From the NCBI GenBank assembly GCA_019308645.1, contig JAFDHR010000220.1, positions 1-6,986 on the forward strand: a stretch of 6,986 nt of DNA, given 5' to 3'. The position numbers and the translations under genes were made by a program. The first letter of the stretch is position 1. Each line of letters opens with the position of its first letter. Below, in pieces: positions 1 to 4,847 of the stretch. Under the pieces are notes generated by a model. That model saw nothing but the letters and a program-made list of their open reading frames with translations, was not told the origin of the DNA and made no database searches. Source of the DNA: Deltaproteobacteria bacterium. GTDB lineage: Bacteria; Desulfobacterota; DSM-4660; Desulfatiglandales; B25-G16.

Positions 1-1470
1 TATCTTCTCTCTTGAATTTTTGATGGTTTCCCTATAAGGGACCTTAGGGGTATTAAGTTTAATTTCAACACCGAATTTCCTCTTTAATTTGTCTTTTGTA
101 TTCTCCAGATGAATTTGGCCTGTGCCGGATAGGATAATCTCTGAGGTTGATTGATCTCTGTCTACTCTAAGCGTGGGATCTTCTTCAACCAATCTGGCCA
201 GAGAGGAGTAAACTTTATCCTCATTCTCTTTTTGTGTAGCCTCTATAGCGAAAGAAATAGTTGGCGGTAATGGCTCGGCTGGCCTAATAACGATCGGATT
301 GTTTACCTGACAAATAGTATCGCCGGTTGTGGTCTCTTTTAACTTAGCCACAGCTCCTATATCTCCAACACTAACTGTATTGATAGGCGTTTGTTTTTTG
401 CCCTGGATCAATAATAACTGACTTAATTTTTCTTTTACCTTTTTTGTTGAATTAAATATGGTAGATTCTGAATCTATCTTTCCAGACATAACCTTGAAAA
501 GAGTGAGTTTCCCTGCAAAAGGGTCTGCTAATGTCTTGAAGATTAAAGCTGAAAATGGGGCATCATCGACTGCATCAAATTCCACCACCTCCTGACTGTC
601 CACTTTATGACCTTTAACCTTTCCTCTTTCAATTGGAAACGGCAAAGAGTGATCAATAATGTCCAGAAGTTGTGTTACTCCTATATTAAGGGTGGCGGAT
701 CCTGGGATAACAGGCACTACAGTGCCGGATTCCATCCCTTCTATAAAGGTGGCCTCTATTTCTTTTGGAGTGAGTTCCTGTCCATCAAGATATTTTTCCA
801 TTATATCATCATTGGCCTCGACAATGTTTTCGACCATATTCTCACGCCATTTGGCTACAATTTCGGCCATTGAATCTGGGATTTTCCCCTCTTTGAAGGA
901 ACCGGAGCTATCGTTGCCATAGAGATTCGCCTTTAATCTTATAAGATCTACCATTCCGCTAAAGTCATTTTCTGATCCAATAGGAAGATATATAGGTGTT
1001 GGTTTAATAGAGAATGTGCTTTCAATTTCCTCTAAAACCTTATAAAAATCAGCTCGTTCCCTGTCCAGTTTATTAATGAATATCACCCGGGGTAAATTAT
1101 ATTTCTCAGAAAAGTCCCAGACCTTTTCTGTGCCTATCTTAATGCTGTCAACGGCATCAATAACAACCAGAGCCCCTTCTGCTGCCTGAAGGCATACCTT
1201 GGTATCAGAAAGGAAATCGTTTTCGCCAGGTGTATCTATAAGATTGAATTTCTTGCTCTTCCAGGTATATGGATGAAAGGCAGTGCTGAGGCTGGCCTTT
1301 CTTTTAATCTCTTCAGGTTCAAAATCCATAATAGAATTACCATCATCTACCCTTCCCAATCGGTTTGTCGACTTGGCGTTGAAAAGAATGGCCTCTGCCA
1401 GTGATGTCTTTCCACAACCACTATGACCTATCAATCCTATATTTCTAATCTGATCAATTTTTTTTACCAT
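1..1470 (-). CDS. fusA: Elongation factor G-like translational GTPase, 3' end beyond the window
   Basis: The minus-strand frame is open for 490 codons from ATG 1470 to base 1 with no stop. Typical EF-G length is about 690, so the G domain, domain II, domain III and the start of domain IV are visible. Seen: P-loop GHSGCGKT (residues 15-22), DTPG (79-82), NKLDR (133-137), EEDPTLRV and GQIHLE typical of domain III, and PKVPYRET at the start of domain IV. A Shine-Dalgarno GAGGAG lies about 6 nt before the ATG. The family translocates ribosomes or rescues/recycles them using GTP. The P-loop (GHSG rather than AHIDAG) places it with the EF-G-like paralogues rather than the main EF-G, so the symbol indicates family only. 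Odd: the switch II His of DTPGH is Glu83, and the switch I RGIT is replaced by RKAS (57-60). No ribosomal protein genes are adjacent. Family assignment is sure; the exact role is not. Confidence 0.93.
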   Translation of the reverse strand, partial: MVKKIDQIRNIGLIGHSGCGKTSLAEAILFNAKSTNRLGRVDDGNSIMDFEPEEIKRKASLSTAFHPYTWKSKKFNLIDTPGENDFLSDTKVCLQAAEGALVVIDAVDSIKIGTEKVWDFSEKYNLPRVIFINKLDRERADFYKVLEEIESTFSIKPTPIYLPIGSENDFSGMVDLIRLKANLYGNDSSGSFKEGKIPDSMAEIVAKWRENMVENIVEANDDIMEKYLDGQELTPKEIEATFIEGMESGTVVPVIPGSATLNIGVTQLLDIIDHSLPFPIERGKVKGHKVDSQEVVEFDAVDDAPFSALIFKTLADPFAGKLTLFKVMSGKIDSESTIFNSTKKVKEKLSQLLLIQGKKQTPINTVSVGDIGAVAKLKETTTGDTICQVNNPIVIRPAEPLPPTISFAIEATQKENEDKVYSSLARLVEEDPTLRVDRDQSTSEIILSGTGQIHLENTKDKLKRKFGVEIKLNTPKVPYRETIKNSREKI

Positions 1471-1549
1471 ATAATCTCCTCAATTATTTATATAATTCAA
1501 CTATATTCCATATCTAAGCAAATAATAACCTGAACTGACTGACAAGTAA

Positions 1550-1581
1550 CTTACCTTAATAAGGAAAAATGTCAAGGTAAG
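1550..1581. repeat. Inverted repeat CTTACCTT/AAGGTAAG upstream of the EF-G-like gene
   Basis: The perfect 8-bp arms at 1550-1557 and 1574-1581 are separated by 16 bases. The left arm overlaps a second small palindrome, CCTTAATAAGG (1554-1564). The repeat covers a TTGACA hexamer read on the minus strand (1575-1570), about 100 bases before the EF-G-like start. This position would suit an operator. That is inference from placement only. Confidence 0.35.
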
Positions 1582-1603
1582 AATAGTGGAAAAAGTAAAG
1601 AAT

Positions 1604-1646
1604 CCAGGCCCAGAGGACCTGGTTTTGATTTATCCCCAGAGGGGAT
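1604..1646. repeat. Pair of short GC hairpins sharing CCCAGAGG
   Basis: The first hairpin pairs CCAGG (1604-1608) with CCTGG (1618-1622), with an inner CC/GG pair, and is followed by TTTTGATTT. The second is a perfect six-pair stem with a three-base loop, ATCCCC-AGA-GGGGAT (1632-1646). CCCAGAGG occurs in both, at 1609-1616 and 1635-1642. The first could be a weak terminator on the plus strand, but no plus-strand gene precedes it. Confidence 0.4.
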
Positions 1647-1672
1647 TTGTGATGCCTGTTATTTCAGTGTTT

Positions 1673-1785
1673 TTGGAATAATGGAGTGATGGAGTAATGG
1701 AGTAATGCTAAAAGCAAAACAGAAAAAAATCATAATCTTCTATTTTTATTCCAATACTCCAGTTCTCCAATACTCCAATACTTCC
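1673..1785. repeat. Long imperfect inverted repeat built from 8-bp tandem units
   Basis: The left arm (about 1675-1707) is a run of ATGGAGTA-like octamers. The right arm (about 1749-1785) reads, on the opposite strand, as TATTGGAG-like octamers. Aligned as a stem, the arms pair over about 33 positions with scattered mismatches and one bulge, around a loop of about 40 AT-rich bases. The octamer period is seen in both arms. Similar TGGAGTATTGGAG runs are, from memory, dispersed intergenic repeats in several anaerobic bacterial lineages. Confidence 0.65.
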
Positions 1786-1821
1786 GTGTTGTATTTCCAG
1801 GCATAGCCAAAGAACTCTGAA

Positions 1822-1845
1822 CTTGCTCAGAGAGCAAGGTTTTTT
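1822..1845 (+). terminator. Rho-independent terminator without an evident upstream gene
   Basis: The perfect seven-pair stem CTTGCTC (1822-1828) / GAGCAAG (1832-1838) with a three-base AGA loop is followed by G and six T residues (1840-1845). An alternative hairpin, CTCTGA (1815-1820) with TCAGAG (1827-1832), uses the same bases and would exclude it. The orientation works on the plus strand only. No plus-strand gene lies before it in the window, so it may end a small RNA, mark a lost gene, or act as an attenuator for read-through toward the gene starting at 2051. Confidence 0.7.
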
Positions 1846-1970
1846 CCGTTAGAATAAACGTTCAGCATTGTCTATTACCTGTTGACCATGGCAAGACTTT
1901 AGTATATTTCGATGATCGGAAAATGATAAACGGGTAACATAAAATATGAACGTCGATTCATTCTCCATCG

Positions 1971-2004
1971 TTGACAGTGATACAATCATTGATTAGAATA
2001 TAAT
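1971..2004 (+). promoter_or_regulatory. Sigma-70-type promoter of the cooC-like gene
   Basis: A consensus -35 TTGACA (1971-1976) is followed after 17 bases by TAGAAT (1994-1999). A perfect TATAAT overlaps at 1999-2004 but is 22 bases away from the -35, so TAGAAT fits better. Transcription would begin near 2006, leaving a leader of about 45 bases. A strong ribosome site AAAGGAG (2039-2045) lies 5 bases before ATG 2051. Confidence 0.7.
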
Positions 2005-2050
2005 TGATACTAAAGAAGATCATTTTTTTAGGCACCAGAAAGGAGAAAAA

Positions 2051-2806
2051 ATGCCTTATGTTATAGCTATGGCTGGAAAAGGAGGAACAGGTAAGACTAC
2101 TGTTGCTGGATTTTTAATTAAATACCTGGTTCAAAAGGGTAAAATCCCTATATTGGCAGTCGATGCTGATTCAAACTCCAACCTCAATGAGGTTCTTGGG
2201 GTTCCCCTCAACGCAACTTTAGGCACAGCTCGGGAGGAAATGAAAGATGGGGTGGTTAAGCAGGGGATGACCAAACAGATGTTCATAGAAATGAAGCTGG
2301 CAGAGGCAGTATTTGAGGGAGAAGGTTTTGATCTTATTGCCATGGGTAGGCCAGAAGGCGCCGGATGTTACTGCGCCGCTAACAATCTATTATCTATGTA
2401 TTTAGGAAATCTAATAGACAATTATCCTTACATGGTTATGGATAATGAAGCGGGCATGGAGCATATAAGCCGCTTGACAACAAATAATGTTGATATTCTT
2501 CTTGTTGTTTCTGATTCTTCCATAAGGGGGATTGAAACTGCCGGCAGGATTAATACTTTAGTGGATGATTTGAAGGTAAAAGCAGAGAAGAGATTTTTAA
2601 TCATAAATCAGGCACGGAACGGGTTAACTGACTCCTTGCAAGAGGCAATAACTAAACACGGATTGAATCTGGCAGGAACCATTCCAAAAGATGATGTCCT
2701 TTACGAATTTGACATGAACGGTGATCCAACTGTTAATTTACCAGATGATAATCCAGCCCTGTCCGCAACCTTTGAAATCTTCGATAAAATAATAGAGGTT
2801 AAATAA
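2051..2806 (+). CDS. cooC: CooC/AcsF-type ATPase for nickel insertion into CO dehydrogenase/acetyl-CoA synthase
   Basis: A 251-residue cytosolic ATPase of the MinD/ParA (SIMIBI) class, the usual length for CooC. Seen: deviant Walker A GKGGTGKT (9-16) with signature Lys10 and Lys15, VDADSNSNL (37-45) with the hydrolysis-linked Asp38, a CxC motif in GAGCYCAANN (Cys106, Cys108), and a Walker B-like MDNEAG (130-135). In characterised CooC proteins the CxC pair binds nickel at the dimer interface, and ATP turnover delivers it to the C-cluster of CO dehydrogenase; AcsF does the same for acetyl-CoA synthase. The sequence does not separate these two subtypes. The start is fixed by AAAGGAG 5 bases upstream. 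The gene has its own promoter and stands alone: no cooS, acs or cdh gene is beside it here, so its client enzyme must be encoded elsewhere. Codon use matches the AT-rich host. Confidence 0.9.
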   Translation: MPYVIAMAGKGGTGKTTVAGFLIKYLVQKGKIPILAVDADSNSNLNEVLGVPLNATLGTAREEMKDGVVKQGMTKQMFIEMKLAEAVFEGEGFDLIAMGRPEGAGCYCAANNLLSMYLGNLIDNYPYMVMDNEAGMEHISRLTTNNVDILLVVSDSSIRGIETAGRINTLVDDLKVKAEKRFLIINQARNGLTDSLQEAITKHGLNLAGTIPKDDVLYEFDMNGDPTVNLPDDNPALSATFEIFDKIIEVK

Positions 2807-3333
2807 TATAGAAACACTAGTGAAGCTTTGTCTCAAATTGACGAGTTTTCGAGATTACGATTCTGTTTTTTTAGAGTGAAGTGATGGTGGTTTCGTTCAA
2901 TGTTTGATAGTTGCGGTTTCATTAGCAGCAATCCTAAAATTTTTAGGTATTAAGACTGTAGCAAGCAATTGTTGAATTTCCCAGCGACCATTTTTTTAAT
3001 CAGGTTTTTAAAACACCTCTTAAATTATTCAGATCTTGATCTTTGTGTAGTAAAAATGAATTGAGAAAAGCTCCTCAAAGGGATCTTAGGGTATTCTAAC
3101 CTGTCTGAATAAGTGATGAATTCCGGTTGAAAAATGCAATGAACTGGTATTGCCCGAAACTGTTGAATTCAGTTAGATATCGACCCTGCGCGTACAGAGC
3201 AGCAGGTGCCTGGTAGGTTAAAGCTGGCACGGATAGAAGTTCATTCAAGTAAATGGGGCCATACATGGGCACAATTAAATAACAAATGCGGCCCTACGAG
3301 AGGTTTCAGAAGTTCGCCTAGAGTTTATATTTC
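2807..3333. other. Gene-poor region after the cooC-like gene
   Basis: There is no convincing gene. Just after the cooC-like stop is a weak stem followed by seven T residues near 2866-2872, a doubtful terminator. A small palindrome CCTAAAA-T-TTTTAGG lies at 2933-2947 and the first copy of a 21-bp direct repeat at 2957-2977. From about 3180 the base composition shifts from AT-rich to GC-richer, marking the likely left edge of the foreign block. A plus frame is open from about 3166 to a TGA at 3334-3337 (about 56 codons, no start codon). I do not recognise its translation; it may be a gene remnant or chance. Confidence 0.6.
2957..2977. repeat. 21-bp direct repeat, left copy
   Basis: This copy is identical over 21 bases to 4459-4479; the core reads CAAGCAATTGTTG. 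The two copies bracket the GC-rich AbiE remnant. Weaker similarity continues to the left of both copies (AGGTA and AATCC blocks, here split by an extra ten-base palindromic segment), so the ancestral repeat was probably about 40 bp. It could be a target-site or recombination scar, or a dispersed chromosomal repeat. Confidence 0.75.
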
Positions 3334-3362
3334 TTGACAATCATCTAGTATTACTAGATTAT
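3334..3362 (+). promoter_or_regulatory. Promoter with palindromic operator of the first AbiE module
   Basis: -35 TTGACA (3334-3339) is followed 17 bases later by GATTAT (3357-3362), a four-of-six -10. The spacer is filled by a perfect palindrome, ATCTAGTA-T-TACTAGAT (3343-3359), and pairing resumes beyond one mismatch (AAT/ATT). AbiEi antitoxins of characterised AbiE systems repress their own operon by binding inverted repeats at the promoter, so this is the expected operator. That it is bound by the product of the next gene is inference. Confidence 0.6.
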
Positions 3363-3406
3363 TTTATAGAATAGTGAACCGGGCTTGGCCCTGAGTTCGG
3401 ATTTAC

Positions 3407-4204
3407 ATGAGAACGCCTATGATGACTAGTCAAAAAACAGCAAAAATAAACCAGGTTTTTCAGAAGTGGCCGAAGGGCACTGTTGCGACCCAGACATGGC
3501 TCAACCAGCTTGGGGTATCCAGCAAGCTGGCTAACTGGCATGTGGGATCTGGATGGTTGACACGTTTTGGGGCGAGGGCGTTTACGCACCCGGGCGATCA
3601 GGTTGGCTGGCAAGGGGGGCTCTATGCCTTGCAAACACAGCTTGGCATGACCGTGCACGTTGGGGGGCGCACTGCACTGGAGCTGCAGGGGCGGTCCCAC
3701 TTTGTGCCTCTTGGGCGCCAGAAGAAGGTTATTCTAGTGAGCGATCAACCGGAGCAGCTACCAGCGTGGTTCCGAAATCACCAGTGGGAGGCAATCCTGG
3801 AGCACCGTTGTCTGTCTTTGTTTAAGCACGTTCCGGACGAGGCTGCTACCAAGCTGGACTGTGGCGGATTCAAGGTCATCATGTCGAATGCAGAACGGGC
3901 GATCATGGAGCAGATGCATCTAACCAGGAGCAATGACGATATAGAGCATGCCTATAAGCTCATGGAAGGGCTCAGCACTCTTCGACCGAACGTAGCCCAG
4001 GTGCTTCTGGAGAACTGTAGATCAGCGAAGGCTAAGCGGCTATTTCTTTGGAGCGCTGAAACGGCTGGGCATGCCTGGTTTGGGCGTCTGAATTCCGCAC
4101 GTGTCCGTCTTGGCAAGGGTAAACGCCAGATCTACAAGGGCGGCCAGTTCAACCAGCACTATCAGATAACCGTGCCAAAGTTGGAGGAGCTGCCCAGTGT
4201 TTGA
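3407..4204 (+). CDS. AbiEi-type antitoxin/transcriptional regulator of a type IV toxin-antitoxin system
   Basis: The 265-residue product matches the AbiEi_3 type of antitoxin in length and layout. A winged-helix region at about 12-64 (INQVFQKWPKG...TQTWLNQLGVSS...GWLTRFGARAF) is followed by the C-terminal antitoxin domain. Its C-terminal signature RLGKGKRQIYKGG (234-246) and YQITVP (252-257) are typical. The family represses its own operon and neutralises a nucleotidyltransferase toxin without direct binding. The start could be ATG 3407, 3419 or 3422; relatives begin near MTSQK, which favours 3422, and no strong ribosome site decides it. The frame is intact and GC-rich, unlike the AT-rich neighbours, suggesting horizontal transfer. 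Its toxin gene overlaps by 8 bases but is truncated, so this is an orphan antitoxin. It might still repress its own promoter or buffer related toxins. Confidence 0.88.
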   Translation: MRTPMMTSQKTAKINQVFQKWPKGTVATQTWLNQLGVSSKLANWHVGSGWLTRFGARAFTHPGDQVGWQGGLYALQTQLGMTVHVGGRTALELQGRSHFVPLGRQKKVILVSDQPEQLPAWFRNHQWEAILEHRCLSLFKHVPDEAATKLDCGGFKVIMSNAERAIMEQMHLTRSNDDIEHAYKLMEGLSTLRPNVAQVLLENCRSAKAKRLFLWSAETAGHAWFGRLNSARVRLGKGKRQIYKGGQFNQHYQITVPKLEELPSV

Positions 4205-4388
4205 TCGCCGCTACGATGCCCAGGTTAGACTACTCCTCCGTTGTCTTCCTGAGATCAGCCGGCACCTTTGCTTTGCTATAAAGGGCGGCACTGCTATTAA
4301 TCTATTTTTACGGGATCTGCCACGCATATCTGTGGTCATACTATTTGGAACTGCGGCTATAATTGTGAAGCGGGACATCCACTGGTAA
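4197..4388 (+). pseudogene. Truncated AbiEii-type nucleotidyltransferase toxin, N-terminal remnant
   Basis: The remnant starts at GTG 4197, overlapping the antitoxin stop by 8 bases, with GGAGGAG (4183-4189) seven bases upstream, the usual coupling in AbiE operons. Only 63 codons remain, against about 280-300 in the family. Residues 25-46 (CFAIKGGTAINLF...LPRISV) match the toxin's nucleotide-binding start, including the GGT motif. The family then needs a DxD (typically SVDIDL), but here the text is SVVILF: the first Asp position is Val (GTC where GAC is expected) and the second is missing. Residues after about 48 show no family likeness and end at TAA 4386-4388. The catalytic metal-binding site is therefore absent, and the product cannot be an active toxin. 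The break is most simply a deletion of the downstream part of the gene. Confidence 0.85.
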
Positions 4389-4407
4389 ATCAGTAAACGC
4401 TGATTTA
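4386..4407. repeat. Perfect hairpin at the end of the toxin remnant
   Basis: TAAATCAG (4386-4393) pairs perfectly with CTGATTTA (4400-4407) across a six-base loop. The left arm includes the TAA stop of the toxin remnant, and the right arm includes the stop of the small minus-strand ORF. The plus strand continues with TGATGGTTTT, too loose for a good terminator. A bidirectional weak terminator is possible. Confidence 0.4.
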
Positions 4408-4527
4408 TGATGGTTTTAATCTTAGAATCAGGGAAAGTTCACAATCCAGGTAATGCCTTGTAGCAAGCAATTGTTGAATGTTAATTGGGAATATTGGATG
4501 GTGGGATTCTATGCTTGTATAGTCCAT
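4405..4527 (-). CDS. Possible 40-residue protein on the minus strand
   Basis: I do not recognise this product. ATG 4527 is preceded six bases away by AAAGGAGG (4541-4534), a near-perfect Shine-Dalgarno sequence. Further upstream is a plausible promoter: TTGACT (4598-4593), a 17-base spacer, CATGAT (4575-4570). The 40 residues begin MDYTSIESHH, include INIQQLLAT and a leucine-rich tail (CELSLILRLK), and end at TAA 4407-4405. The IQQLLAT stretch is encoded by the 21-bp repeat, and the left repeat copy also reads IQQLLAT in one minus frame, so both may be relics of one gene family. It could be a small gene, the 5' stub of a disrupted gene, or chance. The ribosome site and promoter are the reasons for listing it. 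Confidence 0.35.
   Translation of the reverse strand: MDYTSIESHHPIFPINIQQLLATRHYLDCELSLILRLKPS
4459..4479. repeat. 21-bp direct repeat, right copy
   Basis: Identical to 2957-2977 and in the same orientation, 1502 bases apart. Identity stops exactly at both ends, apart from partial similarity further left (AATCC and AGGTA blocks). Together the copies enclose the orphan antitoxin, the broken toxin and a short AT-rich border on each side. Confidence 0.75.
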
Positions 4528-4705
4528 TTTCTGCCTCCTTTCCTCATTTCAATAGAAAGAAACAGACAGATCATGGCCCTTGCACTATCGAGAGTCAATT
4601 ATCATTTTGTTACGTCCAGTGGCAAGATATCCAAAGGTATGCAGTTAATCCATTATCCACAATTCAAGATTTGATACCAATTCCTTCTTAGATCACCTTA
4701 AAAAT

Positions 4706-4847
4706 ATTTCACTAAACAACATTGGTTTACTTCACATATTTAGTGAAGTATTTGAAATTAATATATATTATTAGGCCATAGATTATGGGTACTTCACTAA
4801 ATTTTAATACTTGACAAATTTGTGAAGTTATTATATTTAGTGAAGCA
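4706..4847. promoter_or_regulatory. Cluster of TTTAGTGAAGTA operator sites before the second AbiE module
   Basis: A 12-base motif, TTTAGTGAAGTA or its complement TACTTCACTAAA, recurs. Sites: 4706-4716 (complement, degenerate, ATTTCACTAAA); 4728-4735 and 4743-4750, which form a perfect inverted repeat with 8-bp arms and a 7-base spacer; 4790-4801 (complement, perfect); 4819-4830 (GTGAAG core, partial); and 4836-4847 (one mismatch). The last two sit between the -35 and the start codon. This is the layout of an autorepressed operon with several binding sites. The likely binder is the winged-helix antitoxin encoded immediately downstream, which is inference. Confidence 0.75.
4811..4839 (+). promoter_or_regulatory. 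Promoter of the second AbiE module, very close to the start codon
   Basis: Consensus -35 TTGACA (4811-4816). Candidate -10 elements are TATATT (4832-4837, 15-base spacer) or TATTTA (4834-4839, 17-base spacer). Either would start transcription at about 4843-4848, at or next to ATG 4847, so the message would be leaderless or nearly so. No clear Shine-Dalgarno sequence precedes the ATG, which agrees. Confidence 0.55.

Larger units (their letters stand above)
1471..2050. other. Divergent intergenic region between the EF-G-like gene and the cooC-like gene
   Basis: I find no convincing coding frame here. The region holds, left to right: an inverted repeat with 8-bp arms (1550-1557 and 1574-1581) near a weak minus-strand promoter candidate (TTGACA at 1575-1570, poor -10 TAAGTT at 1553-1548); two small GC hairpins (1604-1646); a long imperfect inverted repeat made of octamers (1673-1785); a rho-independent terminator (1822-1845); and a strong plus-strand promoter (1971 onward). 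The density of secondary structure ending in a terminator is unusual for a region without a gene. Confidence 0.7.
4389..4846. other. Spacer between the two AbiE modules
   Basis: The spacer is AT-rich. It contains the right copy of the 21-bp repeat (4459-4479), a small minus-strand ORF with its own signals (4405-4527), and, from 4706 onward, the operator cluster and promoter of the second module. No residual homology to the missing toxin C-terminal part is recognisable in any frame. Confidence 0.55.

Noticed and set aside
607..922. Two plus-strand ORFs of 87-88 codons
   Set aside because: Both lie inside the minus-strand EF-G-like gene and are shadow frames without ribosome sites or recognisable motifs.
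1882..1908. Second promoter candidate TTGACC...TATATT before the cooC-like gene
   Set aside because: The spacer is only 15 bases, and the promoter at 1971 is closer to consensus and better placed.
2815..2882. Two GTGAAG cores downstream of the cooC-like gene (near 2819 and 2876)
   Set aside because: The flanking bases do not match the 12-base operator motif well, and no promoter or repressor target is near.
3069..3096. A short stretch resembling the EF-G segment at 37-57 (GGGATCTTAGGGTATT against GGGACCTTAGGGGTATT)
   Set aside because: The match is only about 20 bases with a gap, and the flanks show no further similarity, so it is probably chance rather than a second EF-G fragment.
3359..3825. 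ORFs on the minus strand (3359-3700) and in another plus frame (3553-3825)
   Set aside because: They overlap the well-supported AbiEi antitoxin gene. GC-rich DNA readily gives such open shadow frames.
2957..4479. CRISPR-like or tandem array interpretation of the 21-bp repeats
   Set aside because: There are only two copies, 1.5 kb apart, with genes between them and no cas genes.
4453..4691. Two overlapping plus-strand ORFs of 68-73 codons between the modules
   Set aside because: Neither has a ribosome site or recognisable content. The minus strand here has better signals.
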